A stretch of DNA of 64,000 bases from Hamadaea sp. (GTDB lineage Bacteria > Actinomycetota > Actinomycetes > Mycobacteriales > Micromonosporaceae). The notes under the pieces are model-generated. The model searched no databases. It saw nothing but the letters and a program-made list of their open reading frames with translations, and was not told the DNA's origin. Each line of letters opens with the position of its first letter. The stretch's first letter is position 1. A program made the translations under genes and the position numbers. Location of the stretch: positions 1 through 64,000 of the forward strand of contig NZ_JABFVK010000070.1 in NCBI RefSeq assembly GCF_013362815.1. Reading direction: 5' to 3'. Positions 57,062 to 64,000 of this stretch are shown piece by piece.

Positions 57062-57308
57062 AGCGAGAGCGACCGACCTGCGATGCGTACGGCTCGGGCG
57101 GGGATGGCGTAGGACCGGCCGGCGGAAGGGTGTTTGGCGGGGCTGGACATGCAGGAAGCCCGGCTTTTCTGACTTTCCAGAAATGTCGGGCTTCACCAAT
57201 AAAACTACGCCTGACCTGCGGCGATGTCAAGACCTTGCTTCCATCGAGAGGCCCAGCCCGACAACCCCGGGCATCAAGTGCCCGACGTATGCGTTCCCAG
57301 GCCGATTT
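57062..57308. other. Non-coding stretch with a nested hairpin
   Basis: This is the centre of a 669-bp gene-free gap (56873-57541) and is less GC-rich than its surroundings. Arms GAAGCCCG (57155-57162) and CGGGCTTC (57187-57194) enclose an inner pair TTTCTG/CAGAAA, giving a two-storey hairpin. Reading frames here have poor codon bias, so I call no gene. A small RNA is possible but not shown. Confidence 0.4.
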
Positions 57309-57372
57309 CGTTGATCATGTGCCGCCGATCTGCGTTTGAGAGTGCCTTTCGGCATACCGCCGGCACATGATC
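57309..57372. repeat. Family A repeat, copy 5
   Basis: CGTTGATCATGTGCCG (57309-57324) and CGGCACATGATC (57361-57372) are the inverted ends. The inner part differs from the other copies, and the right end runs into ATCTTGAGCGGA, shared with 10471-10482. Confidence 0.65.
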
Positions 57373-57393
57373 TTGAGCGGAGTAGTGCGCGGG

Positions 57394-57480
57394 TCGGAGT
57401 CGATCAGGCCCGGAGGGGAACGATCAGGGTCTCTGAGACGCGACACGCCGGTTGATCAAGGCCGAAAGTTCATGATCGCG
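57394..57480. repeat. Family A related repeat, copy 6 (degenerate)
   Basis: GGAGTCGATCAGG, GCGACACGCCGG, GTTGATCA and GTTCATGATCGCGCGGAAAGG follow in the same order as in the element at 647-720. It lies upstream of the gene at 57542. Confidence 0.6.
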
Positions 57481-57541
57481 CGGAAAGGGTCGCGCGGAAA
57501 GGTGGGGCGGAAAGGGAGAGGTCGGCGGATAGGGTGCCCCC

Positions 57542-58975
57542 GTGACGAGTGGTGTGGTGTTTCCGGTCAGCGACGACGCGGGCAACCGCAGCACCTCCGC
57601 GCTCGGGCGGGCGGTGGTGGCGGCCGCCTTGCGCGAGGTCGATCCGGTCGGGGCGCGGGCGGCCGAGCAGGAGACCGGGTGGCGGTCGCAGTACATCGGG
57701 CATTTCCGGCGGCAGATCGAGGCCGGGCTGACCTCCGGAGCGGCGGCCAGGCGGAGTGCGTACGACGGATTGCGGGAACTCCACGACCGGATGCGGGTGA
57801 TCACCGCCGACGGCGACGAAATCCGCATCGACGAAGCCATGGAAAGGACCCACACCGAGCTGACAACCACCGTCCAGAGCGGCGAAGGCGAGCGCGAGAA
57901 GGAGCTGACGCTGCCCTATCGAGGGCACCGGCTCGCCGGAGATGAGCTGCGGCGGCAGCTCGACAAGTGGGTCGAAGCGGGTGTCGTCGAGCCATCGTGC
58001 GCTGACGCTGTGCGTATGGTGCTGGCGAATCCGGACTGGCTCGCGCTCGACGAACGGCGGATCGCCGTGCTCGGGGCGGGCGCCGAGATGGGCCCGGTCC
58101 ATTCGCTGCTGCGCTGGGGCGCCGACGTGGTCGCGGTCGACCTGCCGCGTCCGGCGATCTGGGAGCGCCTCGCCGCCACCACACGCCGGTACGCCGGTCG
58201 CCTGCACGTCCCGATGGGCCCGGATGGCGATCCCGGTGCGGATCTGCTGCACGACCTGCCCGCCGTCGCCCGGTGGCTCGCCGGTAAGGAGGGCGATCTG
58301 GTGCTGGGCAATTACGTGTACGCCGATGGCGCGACCAACGTCCGCGTGTCGGTCGCAGTCGATGCGTTGACGACGTATCTCCTCGACGAGCGGGACGATC
58401 TGGCGCTGGCGTTTCTGGCGACGCCGACGGATGCGTTCGCCGTACCGGGCGAGGCGGTGGCGCAGGCCGAACGGAATTATCAGCGGTCTTCGCTGCTCAA
58501 GACGCTGCGCCAGCCGGTCCGGCTGCTCTCGGCGGGCAAGTTGCTGCGGCGGAACTACGCCCCGGGCGCCGATCCCGGGATCTGTGACAGCCTCGTGGCC
58601 CAGCAGGGGCCGAACTACGCCCTGGCCAAGCGGCTGCAACGGTGGCGGGCGGCGGTCGCCCGGTCGGCGGGGACCCCGGTCAGCTTCACCGTCGCCCCGC
58701 CGACGCGTACGCGATCAGTCGTGAAGAACCGAGCCCTGGCAGCGGCGTACGCCGGAGCGCACGTCTTCGGCGTCGAGGTGTTCGAACCGGCGACGGCGAA
58801 CACCCTGATGGCGGCCCTCCTCGTGCATGATCTGCACAATCCGCTGCCGCCGCAGGAGCACGTCTGGCAGGAGGAGGCGCATTCGGCCGCCCACGGCGGA
58901 TTGTGGCGGACGGCGTACGCCCCACGCAGCGCACTCGGCCTCGCAGCGATGATCGGAATCGGCGCAGCCCGGTAA
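57542..58975 (+). CDS. Unassigned Rossmann-like protein of 477 residues
   Basis: I do not recognise this family. It has no signal peptide or clear TM helix. The centre holds an NAD/SAM-type Rossmann start, RIAVLGAGAEMGPVHSLLRWGADVVAVDLPRPAIWERL (about 176-213). Around it are a helical N-terminal region (about 1-130) and a C-terminal region with LLVHDLHNPLPPQEHVWQEEAHSAAHGGLWRTAYAPRS near the end. Codon use and length are those of a real gene. GTG start follows the repeat patch and no gene is coupled to it, so context gives no role. A dehydrogenase- or methyltransferase-like activity is conceivable but unproven. Confidence 0.75.
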   Translation: MTSGVVFPVSDDAGNRSTSALGRAVVAAALREVDPVGARAAEQETGWRSQYIGHFRRQIEAGLTSGAAARRSAYDGLRELHDRMRVITADGDEIRIDEAMERTHTELTTTVQSGEGEREKELTLPYRGHRLAGDELRRQLDKWVEAGVVEPSCADAVRMVLANPDWLALDERRIAVLGAGAEMGPVHSLLRWGADVVAVDLPRPAIWERLAATTRRYAGRLHVPMGPDGDPGADLLHDLPAVARWLAGKEGDLVLGNYVYADGATNVRVSVAVDALTTYLLDERDDLALAFLATPTDAFAVPGEAVAQAERNYQRSSLLKTLRQPVRLLSAGKLLRRNYAPGADPGICDSLVAQQGPNYALAKRLQRWRAAVARSAGTPVSFTVAPPTRTRSVVKNRALAAAYAGAHVFGVEVFEPATANTLMAALLVHDLHNPLPPQEHVWQEEAHSAAHGGLWRTAYAPRSALGLAAMIGIGAAR

Positions 58976-59010
58976 CACCCGGCAGCCGTGCTCTATACGC
59001 CAGCCGGGTG
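58976..59010 (+). terminator. Terminator-like hairpin after the Rossmann-like gene
   Basis: CACCCGGC (58976-58983) and GCCGGGTG (59003-59010) form an 8-bp stem immediately after the TAA stop, with a 19-nt loop. There is no T-run. Confidence 0.5.
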
Positions 59011-59030
59011 ATCATCTAATGTGCTGCCTC

Positions 59031-59918
59031 ATGGCCGACGTGACGCTGTGGCAGCGGATCAAGGACGATGGCTTCCGGCCGCCTGCCGGCTATCCGCTGG
59101 ACGAGCTGATCGCCGAGCTGGAGCACATGCTCACGTACGCCGACTCCCGACTCCGCGACGATCTCGCCTTCGAGATCCTGGGGGAGTGGATCCAGCTCGG
59201 TCTCTGTGACCACGACCTGCCCGGGCTGGGCGACCGGATGGCGGCCGGGCTGCTGCGCGGCATCGGGGAGGTCGGCACCGACTCCGTCTTCGGGCGCAGT
59301 TTCTCGGCGGTGGTGCTGGGTCTCGTCGTGGAACGCGACAACGCCGTACGCCGCCTCGGCCCGGCCGACCTGCAGCGCTGGATCGGCGGCTTCACCATGT
59401 GGTGGGAGCTGGAAGGCGACTTGCGGGGCGCGGTGGACGCCCAGCGCGGGTGGGCGCATGCGCTCGCGCACGGCGCCGACGCGATCGCCTCGCTGGCGCG
59501 CAGCCGCCTCCTCGGCACGGCCCAAGCGCGGGCACTGCTCGGCAGCGTGGTGATCCGGTTGCGTACCACCGACGGCTGGGCGCTGCTCGCCTCCGAGGAC
59601 GACCGGCTCGCGTACGCGACGATGGCGCTCCTGCATCGGGGCGACCTGTCGGCGGCGGATCTGAACGACGTCGTCGCCTCGCTGCATACGCTCGGGCGGC
59701 AGCGCTTGCGGGTGGACCTCGACCCGGAGGCCTGCGCCTGGATCAACTCGCTGAACTGGCTGCGGGCGCTCTACCTCCAGCTCAGTCTCGGTGTGCAGGC
59801 GATGCCCTGGTACGCCCCCGACGACCACTTCGATCGCCCGATTCCGCAGCGAGAGCAGATGCTCGCCGTCGTCGAGACCGCGCTCCGGGAGTACTCCAGC
59901 TGGTTCGCCGACCGATAG
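59031..59918 (+). CDS. DUF2785-like protein
   Basis: This 295-residue soluble all-helical protein has the phrase DLRGAVDAQRGWAHALAHGADAIASLARS (about 131-160), which I associate with DUF2785. It also has acidic and Trp-rich repeats typical of a helical scaffold. Function is unknown. The ATG at 59031 is the fifth codon of a longer frame; the upstream four codons look non-coding. The small membrane-protein gene follows after 38 nt on the same strand. Confidence 0.72.
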   Translation: MADVTLWQRIKDDGFRPPAGYPLDELIAELEHMLTYADSRLRDDLAFEILGEWIQLGLCDHDLPGLGDRMAAGLLRGIGEVGTDSVFGRSFSAVVLGLVVERDNAVRRLGPADLQRWIGGFTMWWELEGDLRGAVDAQRGWAHALAHGADAIASLARSRLLGTAQARALLGSVVIRLRTTDGWALLASEDDRLAYATMALLHRGDLSAADLNDVVASLHTLGRQRLRVDLDPEACAWINSLNWLRALYLQLSLGVQAMPWYAPDDHFDRPIPQREQMLAVVETALREYSSWFADR

Positions 59919-59956
59919 AGGACCGAGGGTTGCCGCGTCGCGCTACCGTTGAGCGC

Positions 59957-60235
59957 ATGTCCGTCGTGGCCACGTACCGCTGGGTCTTCGCCCTCCTGGG
60001 CCTGACCGTGGTCGCGGCCGGGTTCGCCGGTCCGACTGCGCTCGGCGCGCTCGTGGGCGGTCTGGCCGCCGCGGCCGTCGTCACGATCGTCGCGGTCCAG
60101 CTCGCCCGCCGGTCCGCCCCCGTTCCCGTCCGCGCCCGCCAGACCATGCGGCGCTGGGAGCGGCGCGAGACCCCGCTGCGGCTCACCGATCCCGACGCCC
60201 CCGGTCGCGCGCGCCCCCGAGCCCCGTCCGCCTGA
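59957..60235 (+). CDS. Small two-helix membrane protein, next to YidC
   Basis: This 92-residue protein has two TM helices (about 8-27 and 29-49) and a basic tail with Arg/Pro-rich ends (about 50-92). It looks like the small membrane protein that often precedes a second YidC in actinobacteria (DUF6412-like, moderately sure). It may help or regulate the insertase downstream, which starts 65 nt later. A weak hairpin GAAAGC/GCTTTC lies at 60253-60276 in the gap. Confidence 0.7.
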   Translation: MSVVATYRWVFALLGLTVVAAGFAGPTALGALVGGLAAAAVVTIVAVQLARRSAPVPVRARQTMRRWERRETPLRLTDPDAPGRARPRAPSA

Positions 60236-60300
60236 CCTGCCGCTTCGCCGCGGAAAGCGTCCACCGTCAGGCTTTCTCTCCCGTCAAGGGGCTCGCAACC

Positions 60301-61020
60301 ATGCATCCGATCGACAGCGCGGCTCAGGCCGCGCAAAATCTGCTCGTCCATCTCGCGGCGCTGCTCACTCCGGTGGGTGGCACGGCCGCCGCGATAGTCC
60401 TGGCCACGGCCTTCCTCCGGCTCGCGTTGCATCCGCTCACCCGCTCGGCGATACGCACAGAGCGCGCGAAAGCAGCGCTCGGGCCGAAGCTCGCGCCCCT
60501 CCGCAAGAAGTACGCCGACGACCCGGCCAAGCTCATGGAGAAGACCCTCGAACTCCACCGGGCCGAGGGGATCTCGCCATTCGCCGGGTTCCTCCCGCTG
60601 CTGGCGCAGACGCCCTTCTTCATCGTGTTGTTCCATCTCTACAACAGTTCGCAGATCGGCGGACAGCCGAACGCGCTGCTTTCGGACACCCTGTTCGGGG
60701 CTCCGCTGAGTGCCCGGTTCGTCGCGGATTTCGGTGCTCTCGGCGTATCCATATTGTCGTTCGTCGTATTGTTCGCGGCGCTGGCGTCGGTCGCGTGGCT
60801 GATGTCGCGGCGATCCGCGCGCCTGATGGCGCTGTCGGACCCGCCGCCCACCGGATTGCTTGCGGCCTTGCCCCGCGTCTTGCCGTTCACCGTGCTGATC
60901 AGCGCGATCTGGCTGCCGCTGGCGGCGGTCCTGGCGTTGCTGACCACGACGGCCTGGACGGCGGCCGAGAACACGCTGCTCAAGCGCGGCATGCCAACAG
61001 CGCCTCCGGCGCGCCGGTAG
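60301..61020 (+). CDS. YidC/Oxa1-family membrane insertase (second, short paralogue)
   Basis: This 239-residue protein has the YidC core: LTRSAIRTERAKAALGPKLAPLRKKYADDPAKLMEKTLELHRAEGISPFAGFLPLLAQTPFFIVLFHLYN (about 41-113), plus about five TM helices. It lacks the large periplasmic domain and the C-terminal basic tail of a primary YidC, and it is not next to rnpA or rpmH. So it is an additional insertase, possibly for the adjacent small membrane protein. AAGGGG lies 9 nt before the ATG. Confidence 0.85.
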   Translation: MHPIDSAAQAAQNLLVHLAALLTPVGGTAAAIVLATAFLRLALHPLTRSAIRTERAKAALGPKLAPLRKKYADDPAKLMEKTLELHRAEGISPFAGFLPLLAQTPFFIVLFHLYNSSQIGGQPNALLSDTLFGAPLSARFVADFGALGVSILSFVVLFAALASVAWLMSRRSARLMALSDPPPTGLLAALPRVLPFTVLISAIWLPLAAVLALLTTTAWTAAENTLLKRGMPTAPPARR

Positions 61021-61131
61021 GGGTGGACAAACAGGGCGCTCGCCCGCGAAAATGCCTCGCGTCGCGCAAACGCGGCAGCGCGCGAGCGTCCTGCCGTCAC
61101 CCCTGCCCGCGCGGCGAGAGGGAGCGAACCG

Positions 61132-62535
61132 GTGAGCGTGGACCAGGACTTCGGCGGCGAACTCACCGGGACCACGCTGTGGCGGGACGGCTGGCCGGTT
61201 TACGACCGCGGTGAGACGGTCTGCGTCATCGGAGCCGGACCGAGCGGGCTGACCGCGATCAAGAACCTCAAGGAAGCCGGGTTCGGGGTCGACTGCTACG
61301 AGCGGGAGACCGGCGTCGGCGGCGCGTGGAACTGGCGGCACGACCGCAGCCCGGTGTACGCGAGCACGCACCTGATCTCGTCGAAGCCGCTCACCCAGTT
61401 CCCCGACTTCCCGATGCCGGACGAGTGGCCGGACTACCCCCACCACGCGCTCGTGCTGTCCTATTTGGAGCGGTACGCCGACCACTTCGAGCTGCGGCCG
61501 CACATCTGGTTCGGCACCGAAGTGGTGAAGGTCGAGCCGGCCGACAACGGGCGCTGGGACGTGACCACCCGCAGCACCAGCAAATACGGCGGGGCCGAGC
61601 GCATCCACCGGTACGCCGGAGTGATCGTCGCCAACGGGCACAACTGGTCGCCGAAGATGCCCGAGTACGAGGGGCTGGACGACTATCGCGGCACCGTGCT
61701 GCATGCGAACGCGTACAAGGACTCCGCTCAGTTGCGCGGCCGCCGGGTTCTCGTCGTGGGCGGCGGCAACACCGGCTGCGACATCGCCGTCGAGGCGGCG
61801 CAGCAGGCCGCCCGTTGCTGGCACTCCACCCGCCGCGGTTACTGGTACGCCCCGAAGTACGTGCTGGGCCGCCCGACCGACCAGGTCAACGACCAGTTGC
61901 TGGCCCTTCGGGCCCCGATGCGCGTACGCCAATGGTTCGCTCACCGGACGCTGAAGCTGGCGGTCGGCGACGTGACCCGGTTCGGGCTGCCCAAGCCGGA
62001 TCACAAGGTCTACCAGAGCCATCCGGTCGTCAACAGCCAACTGCTCTACTACGTCGGCCACGGCGGCATCACGCCGGTGCCGGAGATCGCCCGGTTCCAC
62101 CGGAACTCCGTGGAGCTTCGCGATGGCCGGCAGATCGAGCCCGATCTGGTCGTGCTCGCCACCGGCTACCTGCCCCGGTTCGACTTCCTGGAACCGGAGC
62201 TGCTCGGCATCGACCAGCGTGGCAAACCCACGCTGTACCTGCACACCTTCCCGCGTCGCCACCCGACGCTAGCGGTGGCCGGGCTTGTGCAGCCCGACGC
62301 CGGAGTGTTCCCGCTCGCGCATTGGCAGTCCGTCGTCTTCGCCCGCTACCTCCGAGCCCGTCAGTCCGCGCCCCAGCGGGCCGCCGAATTCGGCCGCCGC
62401 GTCGAGAAGGAAGCGGCCGGGACTTGGCACGAAGGGCGTACCACCGACTCGACCCGGCACTGGTTCGAGGTCAGCCACGGTCTCTACCTGCGCGAACTGC
62501 AGCGGGCCCTCGACACCCTGGAAGGATCCCGATGA
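61132..62535 (+). CDS. Flavin-dependent monooxygenase (FMO/BVMO-like)
   Basis: This 467-residue enzyme has two nucleotide motifs: VIGAGPSGLTAIKNL (FAD, about 28-42) and VLVVGGGNTGCDIAVE (NADPH, about 203-218), plus LATGYLPRF (about 342-350). FMO-type enzymes add oxygen to a soft nucleophile or ketone with NADPH. The GTG at 61132 has GGGAG 7 nt upstream. The next gene starts inside its stop (ATGA), so the oxygenase and the hydrolase-like protein are coupled. A Baeyer-Villiger-plus-esterase route would be usual for such a pair, but see the entry below. Confidence 0.87.
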   Translation: MSVDQDFGGELTGTTLWRDGWPVYDRGETVCVIGAGPSGLTAIKNLKEAGFGVDCYERETGVGGAWNWRHDRSPVYASTHLISSKPLTQFPDFPMPDEWPDYPHHALVLSYLERYADHFELRPHIWFGTEVVKVEPADNGRWDVTTRSTSKYGGAERIHRYAGVIVANGHNWSPKMPEYEGLDDYRGTVLHANAYKDSAQLRGRRVLVVGGGNTGCDIAVEAAQQAARCWHSTRRGYWYAPKYVLGRPTDQVNDQLLALRAPMRVRQWFAHRTLKLAVGDVTRFGLPKPDHKVYQSHPVVNSQLLYYVGHGGITPVPEIARFHRNSVELRDGRQIEPDLVVLATGYLPRFDFLEPELLGIDQRGKPTLYLHTFPRRHPTLAVAGLVQPDAGVFPLAHWQSVVFARYLRARQSAPQRAAEFGRRVEKEAAGTWHEGRTTDSTRHWFEVSHGLYLRELQRALDTLEGSR

Positions 62536-63320
62536 CCGTCTCGGTGCTGCGGCTCGACGAATGGGCCCACCCGGTCGCCCCGGTACGCCGGGAGGTGCTC
62601 AGCGCCACGCCCGAGCTCGACGAGGGTCGGCCGCCGGTGTTGTTCGTGCCCGGCTTCGGTCACGGCGCCTGGGCGTACGCCGAGCACTGGCTCGAGCACA
62701 CGGCGTCGCGCGGTTTTCCGGCGTACGCCGTGAGCCCGCGCGGGCACGGGGCGAGCGAAGCGAGCCGCAAGGCGGATCTCCGGGCGTACGCCCACGACGT
62801 CGTGCAGGTCGCTGCCAGTCTGCCCCGCAAGGCGGTCATCGCCGGGCACGGCGCCGGAGCGCTCGTCGTCACGCATGCGCTGGCCCGGTATCCCGCTCGG
62901 GCGGCGGTGCTGCTGTCGCCGGTGCTGGGCGGAGTCTCGGCCGCACTGCGCAACCCCGGGCTGGTGCTGCCCGCCCTGTTCGGCGGTGGACTGCGTCTGC
63001 CCGCGAATCAGCTGTTCAGCCGGGAACTGCCGGCCGCCGCCGCGCGCGCGTACGCCAAGCGCCTCGGCCGGGCCAGTACGCGGGCGCAGTGGCAGTTGTT
63101 GCGCGGAGCCACCCCGGAACGGGCCGTCGGCGACCCGCCCGTGCTGGTGGTGGGCAGCCCGGACGACAAGATCGTCTCACCGGCCGCCTTGAAGGACGCC
63201 GCCCGGGCGTACGGGGGAGCTCCGCTGCTCTTCCCAGGCATGGGCCATGACCTGATGCTGGACGCCCGCTGGCGGGAGCCGATCGACGCCATCCTCGACT
63301 GGCTCGAGAAATCCCACTGA
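62532..63320 (+). CDS. Alpha/beta-hydrolase fold protein with Gly in place of the catalytic Ser
   Basis: This 262-residue protein has an alpha/beta-hydrolase fold: oxyanion segment VLFVPGFGHGAWAY, then the nucleophile elbow at about 103-110 which reads IAGHGAGA instead of GHSxG, so the Ser is replaced by Gly at about 107. The later Asp (VGSPDDKIVS) and His (GMGHDLML) of the triad are present. It is coupled to the FMO by a 4-bp overlap. It may be non-hydrolytic (a cofactor-free lyase, dehydratase or binding protein) or use another nucleophile. Confidence 0.8.
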   Translation: MTVSVLRLDEWAHPVAPVRREVLSATPELDEGRPPVLFVPGFGHGAWAYAEHWLEHTASRGFPAYAVSPRGHGASEASRKADLRAYAHDVVQVAASLPRKAVIAGHGAGALVVTHALARYPARAAVLLSPVLGGVSAALRNPGLVLPALFGGGLRLPANQLFSRELPAAAARAYAKRLGRASTRAQWQLLRGATPERAVGDPPVLVVGSPDDKIVSPAALKDAARAYGGAPLLFPGMGHDLMLDARWREPIDAILDWLEKSH

Positions 63321-63332
63321 CCCGTGGTGCGG

Positions 63333-63857
63333 TCAGACGACGGCGCCGTCGTCGGGGAGGTCGGGCTCGTCGGGGCCGCCCGGCCGCAGCCGCATGATCA
63401 GCAGCGCCGCGCCGCCGATGATGCCGAGCAGCCCGAGCACCATCCCGGCCTGTTCGCCGAGTGGCAGCAGGTCGGGCTTGAAGAAGAGCACCAGCCCGGC
63501 GATGATCGCGATCGCGCCGAAGATCGCCTGGGCGGAGATCCGGGGCAGCGGCGGCGGGGGCGGCGGGACGAAGGGTTCCTCGTCGTCGGGCAGGTCCGCG
63601 CCGAACGTGTCGAGCCCGTCGAGCAGCGACGGTTCGGGGCGATTGAGGATCGGCCCGTTGGCCGGGAAGACGGGTCCGGTCGGCCCGGTCGGCTCCGCCG
63701 GAGCGGGCGATGGGGACGACGAGGACGAAGGGGCGAGGTCTTCGCTCTCGGGCCAGGTCACCTCAGCCGGCGCGGCGTCGTACCCCGCGACAATCTGCGC
63801 AAAAGCGGCATCCACCTGATCCGAGGAGCGCCCGTCAGGGTCGCCGACCACAGACAT
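63333..63857 (-). CDS. Hypothetical two-helix membrane protein with Pro-rich N-terminal arm
   Basis: This 174-residue protein has a long N-terminal arm rich in Ser, Pro, Glu and Gly (about 1-105), two TM helices (about 108-125 and 135-155) and a short acidic tail. The arm looks unstructured and cytoplasmic or extracytoplasmic. Function unknown; it is convergent with the hydrolase-like gene (12-bp gap). The remaining 143 bases to the right edge hold only its upstream region. Confidence 0.65.
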   Translation of the reverse strand: MSVVGDPDGRSSDQVDAAFAQIVAGYDAAPAEVTWPESEDLAPSSSSSPSPAPAEPTGPTGPVFPANGPILNRPEPSLLDGLDTFGADLPDDEEPFVPPPPPPLPRISAQAIFGAIAIIAGLVLFFKPDLLPLGEQAGMVLGLLGIIGGAALLIMRLRPGGPDEPDLPDDGAVV

Positions 63858-64000
63858 CAGGCCCTCCCTCAGGTCGAACGTGGTCGCGCCGGACCGGCCG
63901 TGGGAAGACGGGGCGGCGGACGCGGGGACATTTCAGTGTGACACGGGCGGAGCGAGATTGTGCAGTGCGTTGTGGCGTGCCGCATCCGCTGCATAGGCTC

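Noticed and set aside
56873-57541. Small genes in the gap
   Set aside because: Frames are short and run through palindromes; none has a ribosome site plus normal codon bias.

Overview
The window is high-GC actinobacterial chromosome. The GTG/TTG starts, leaderless-looking promoters, frequent GTACGCC words and protein sequences point to a filamentous actinomycete, most likely Micromonosporaceae (Micromonospora/Actinoplanes-like). That family-level call is inference from protein resemblance. I see no rRNA, tRNA, CRISPR array, transposase, integrase or phage gene.

Layout. (1) 0-0.7 kb: a non-coding patch of small palindromic repeats. (2) 0.7-22.1 kb: a Clp_N-domain protein with its HTH partner, a DUF3043 membrane protein, murA, nadA, glycerate kinase, a lipoprotein, an MFS/MarR pair, erpA, a PfkB-type kinase, a secreted GH10-CBM2 xylanase, tusA with a cysteine desulfurase, then the aerobic respiratory core (ctaC-ctaF, trpD, a receiver-like protein, a CtaG-like protein, ctaE-qcrC-qcrA-qcrB). 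(3) 22.2-36.2 kb: an accessory block with a second MFS exporter, cytochrome bd (cydA-cydB) and a tight rightward run of NDH-2, zwf, a GH15 hydrolase, a GMC oxidoreductase, a CPA1 antiporter and a cyclase-family enzyme. (4) 36.2-42.6 kb: a leftward run of a hydrolase, a stand-alone Lrp/RAM domain, a sugar nucleotidyltransferase, NUDIX, a RelA/SpoT homologue and a DnaQ-GIY-YIG fusion. (5) 42.6-56.9 kb: an NYN-domain protein, an SDR, an M48 protease, a PimB-like mannosyltransferase, an ABC pair, a HIT protein, a NarL-type two-component system, a FadD15-like acyl-CoA synthetase, an SRPBCC protein, a Lys/Ala-tailed protein, a ROK glucokinase and an EEP-fold enzyme. (6) 56.9-57.5 kb: a second repeat-rich non-coding patch. 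(7) 57.5-63.9 kb: an unassigned Rossmann-like protein, a DUF2785-like protein, a small membrane protein with a second YidC, an FMO fused by overlap to an alpha/beta-hydrolase-like protein, and a membrane protein.

The gene set and much of the order match the conserved actinobacterial neighbourhood known in Mycobacterium tuberculosis as roughly Rv2185c-Rv2206 (fadD15, pimB', the DnaQ/UvrC fusion, trpD, ctaE, qcrCAB, ctaF, ctaC, the PfkB kinase, HesB, glycerate kinase, DUF3043). The cydAB-to-cyclase block is the part I do not recognise from that neighbourhood. Together the genes build the bc1-aa3 respiratory chain plus an alternative bd branch with its own NADH dehydrogenase and a carbon feed through glucose-6-phosphate.

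The most unusual material is small. There are three families of intergenic palindromic repeats, including two clusters of a 21-bp palindrome at about 40-bp spacing. Twin GTCAAC/GTTGAC palindromes sit exactly over a leaderless promoter of the HTH gene. A 17-bp tandem duplication creates a six-codon mini-ORF between cydA and cydB. A hydrolase coupled to an FMO has glycine where the catalytic serine should be.
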